A DNA stretch of 10,796 nucleotides from Candidatus Nomurabacteria bacterium (GTDB taxonomy: Bacteria; Patescibacteriota; Minisyncoccia; Phycocordibacterales; UBA5272). Positions 10,796-10,796 of the stretch are shown piece by piece. The stretch spans positions 1 to 10,796 of the forward strand of contig DOZK01000011.1 in NCBI GenBank assembly GCA_003518045.1, read 5' to 3'. The notes beneath the pieces are model-generated. The model worked only from the letters and a program-made list of their open reading frames with translations, searched no databases and was not told the origin of the DNA. Position 1 is the first letter of the stretch; each line of letters begins with the position of its first letter. Both the position numbers and the translations under genes were made by a program.

Positions 10796-10796
10796 C

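Overview
This window looks like chromosome from a member of the Candidate Phyla Radiation (Patescibacteria), most likely a Parcubacteria/Paceibacteria-type lineage. The reasons are the AT-rich housekeeping genes, a bL27 and a small membrane-anchored Ada-like protein of a type I associate with that group, core genes with no Shine-Dalgarno site whose -10 box almost touches the ATG, and small GC-rich palindromic repeats. This placement is by recognition, not by a search. TGA ends several genes at sensible C-termini, so there is no sign of the UGA=Gly code.

Layout. 1-535 has no protein gene; it holds two tandem promoter-plus-terminator units that look like small RNAs, then a compound palindromic repeat. 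536-1939 (-) is cysteinyl-tRNA synthetase, divergent from a membrane-anchored S41 C-terminal processing peptidase (2007-3230, +). After a 19-bp hairpin bracketed by AAAGTC arrays come ribosomal protein bL9 and, 6 nt later, an HD-domain phosphohydrolase (3374-4420, +). A nested inverted repeat separates these from bL27 (4594-4866, -), which is divergent from a small membrane protein (4883-5239, +).

5240-6148 is an accessory stretch: a GC-richer orphan gene on the minus strand with its own promoter, leader hairpin and Shine-Dalgarno; then a 21-codon basic micro-ORF enclosed by inverted arrays of 7-nt repeats and followed by a strong terminator; then another 7-nt array leading into the promoter of the next gene. 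6149-9547 (+) is a single-chain UvrD/PcrA-type helicase fused to a RecB-family nuclease, which carries a palindromic repeat in frame. A second copy of the compound repeat and a bidirectional terminator follow. 9732-10668 (-) is a two-gene operon of unknown function with higher GC and proper Shine-Dalgarno sites.

The housekeeping genes cover translation (CysRS, bL9, bL27), envelope proteolysis, nucleotide metabolism and DNA repair; they are not one pathway. The most interesting signals are non-coding: the candidate sRNAs, leaderless promoter geometry, 7-nt phased inverted arrays around a micro-ORF, nested inverted repeats, and one repeat family seen both between genes and inside a coding sequence. 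I saw no CRISPR array, tRNA, rRNA, transposase or integrase, and no clear new multi-gene system.
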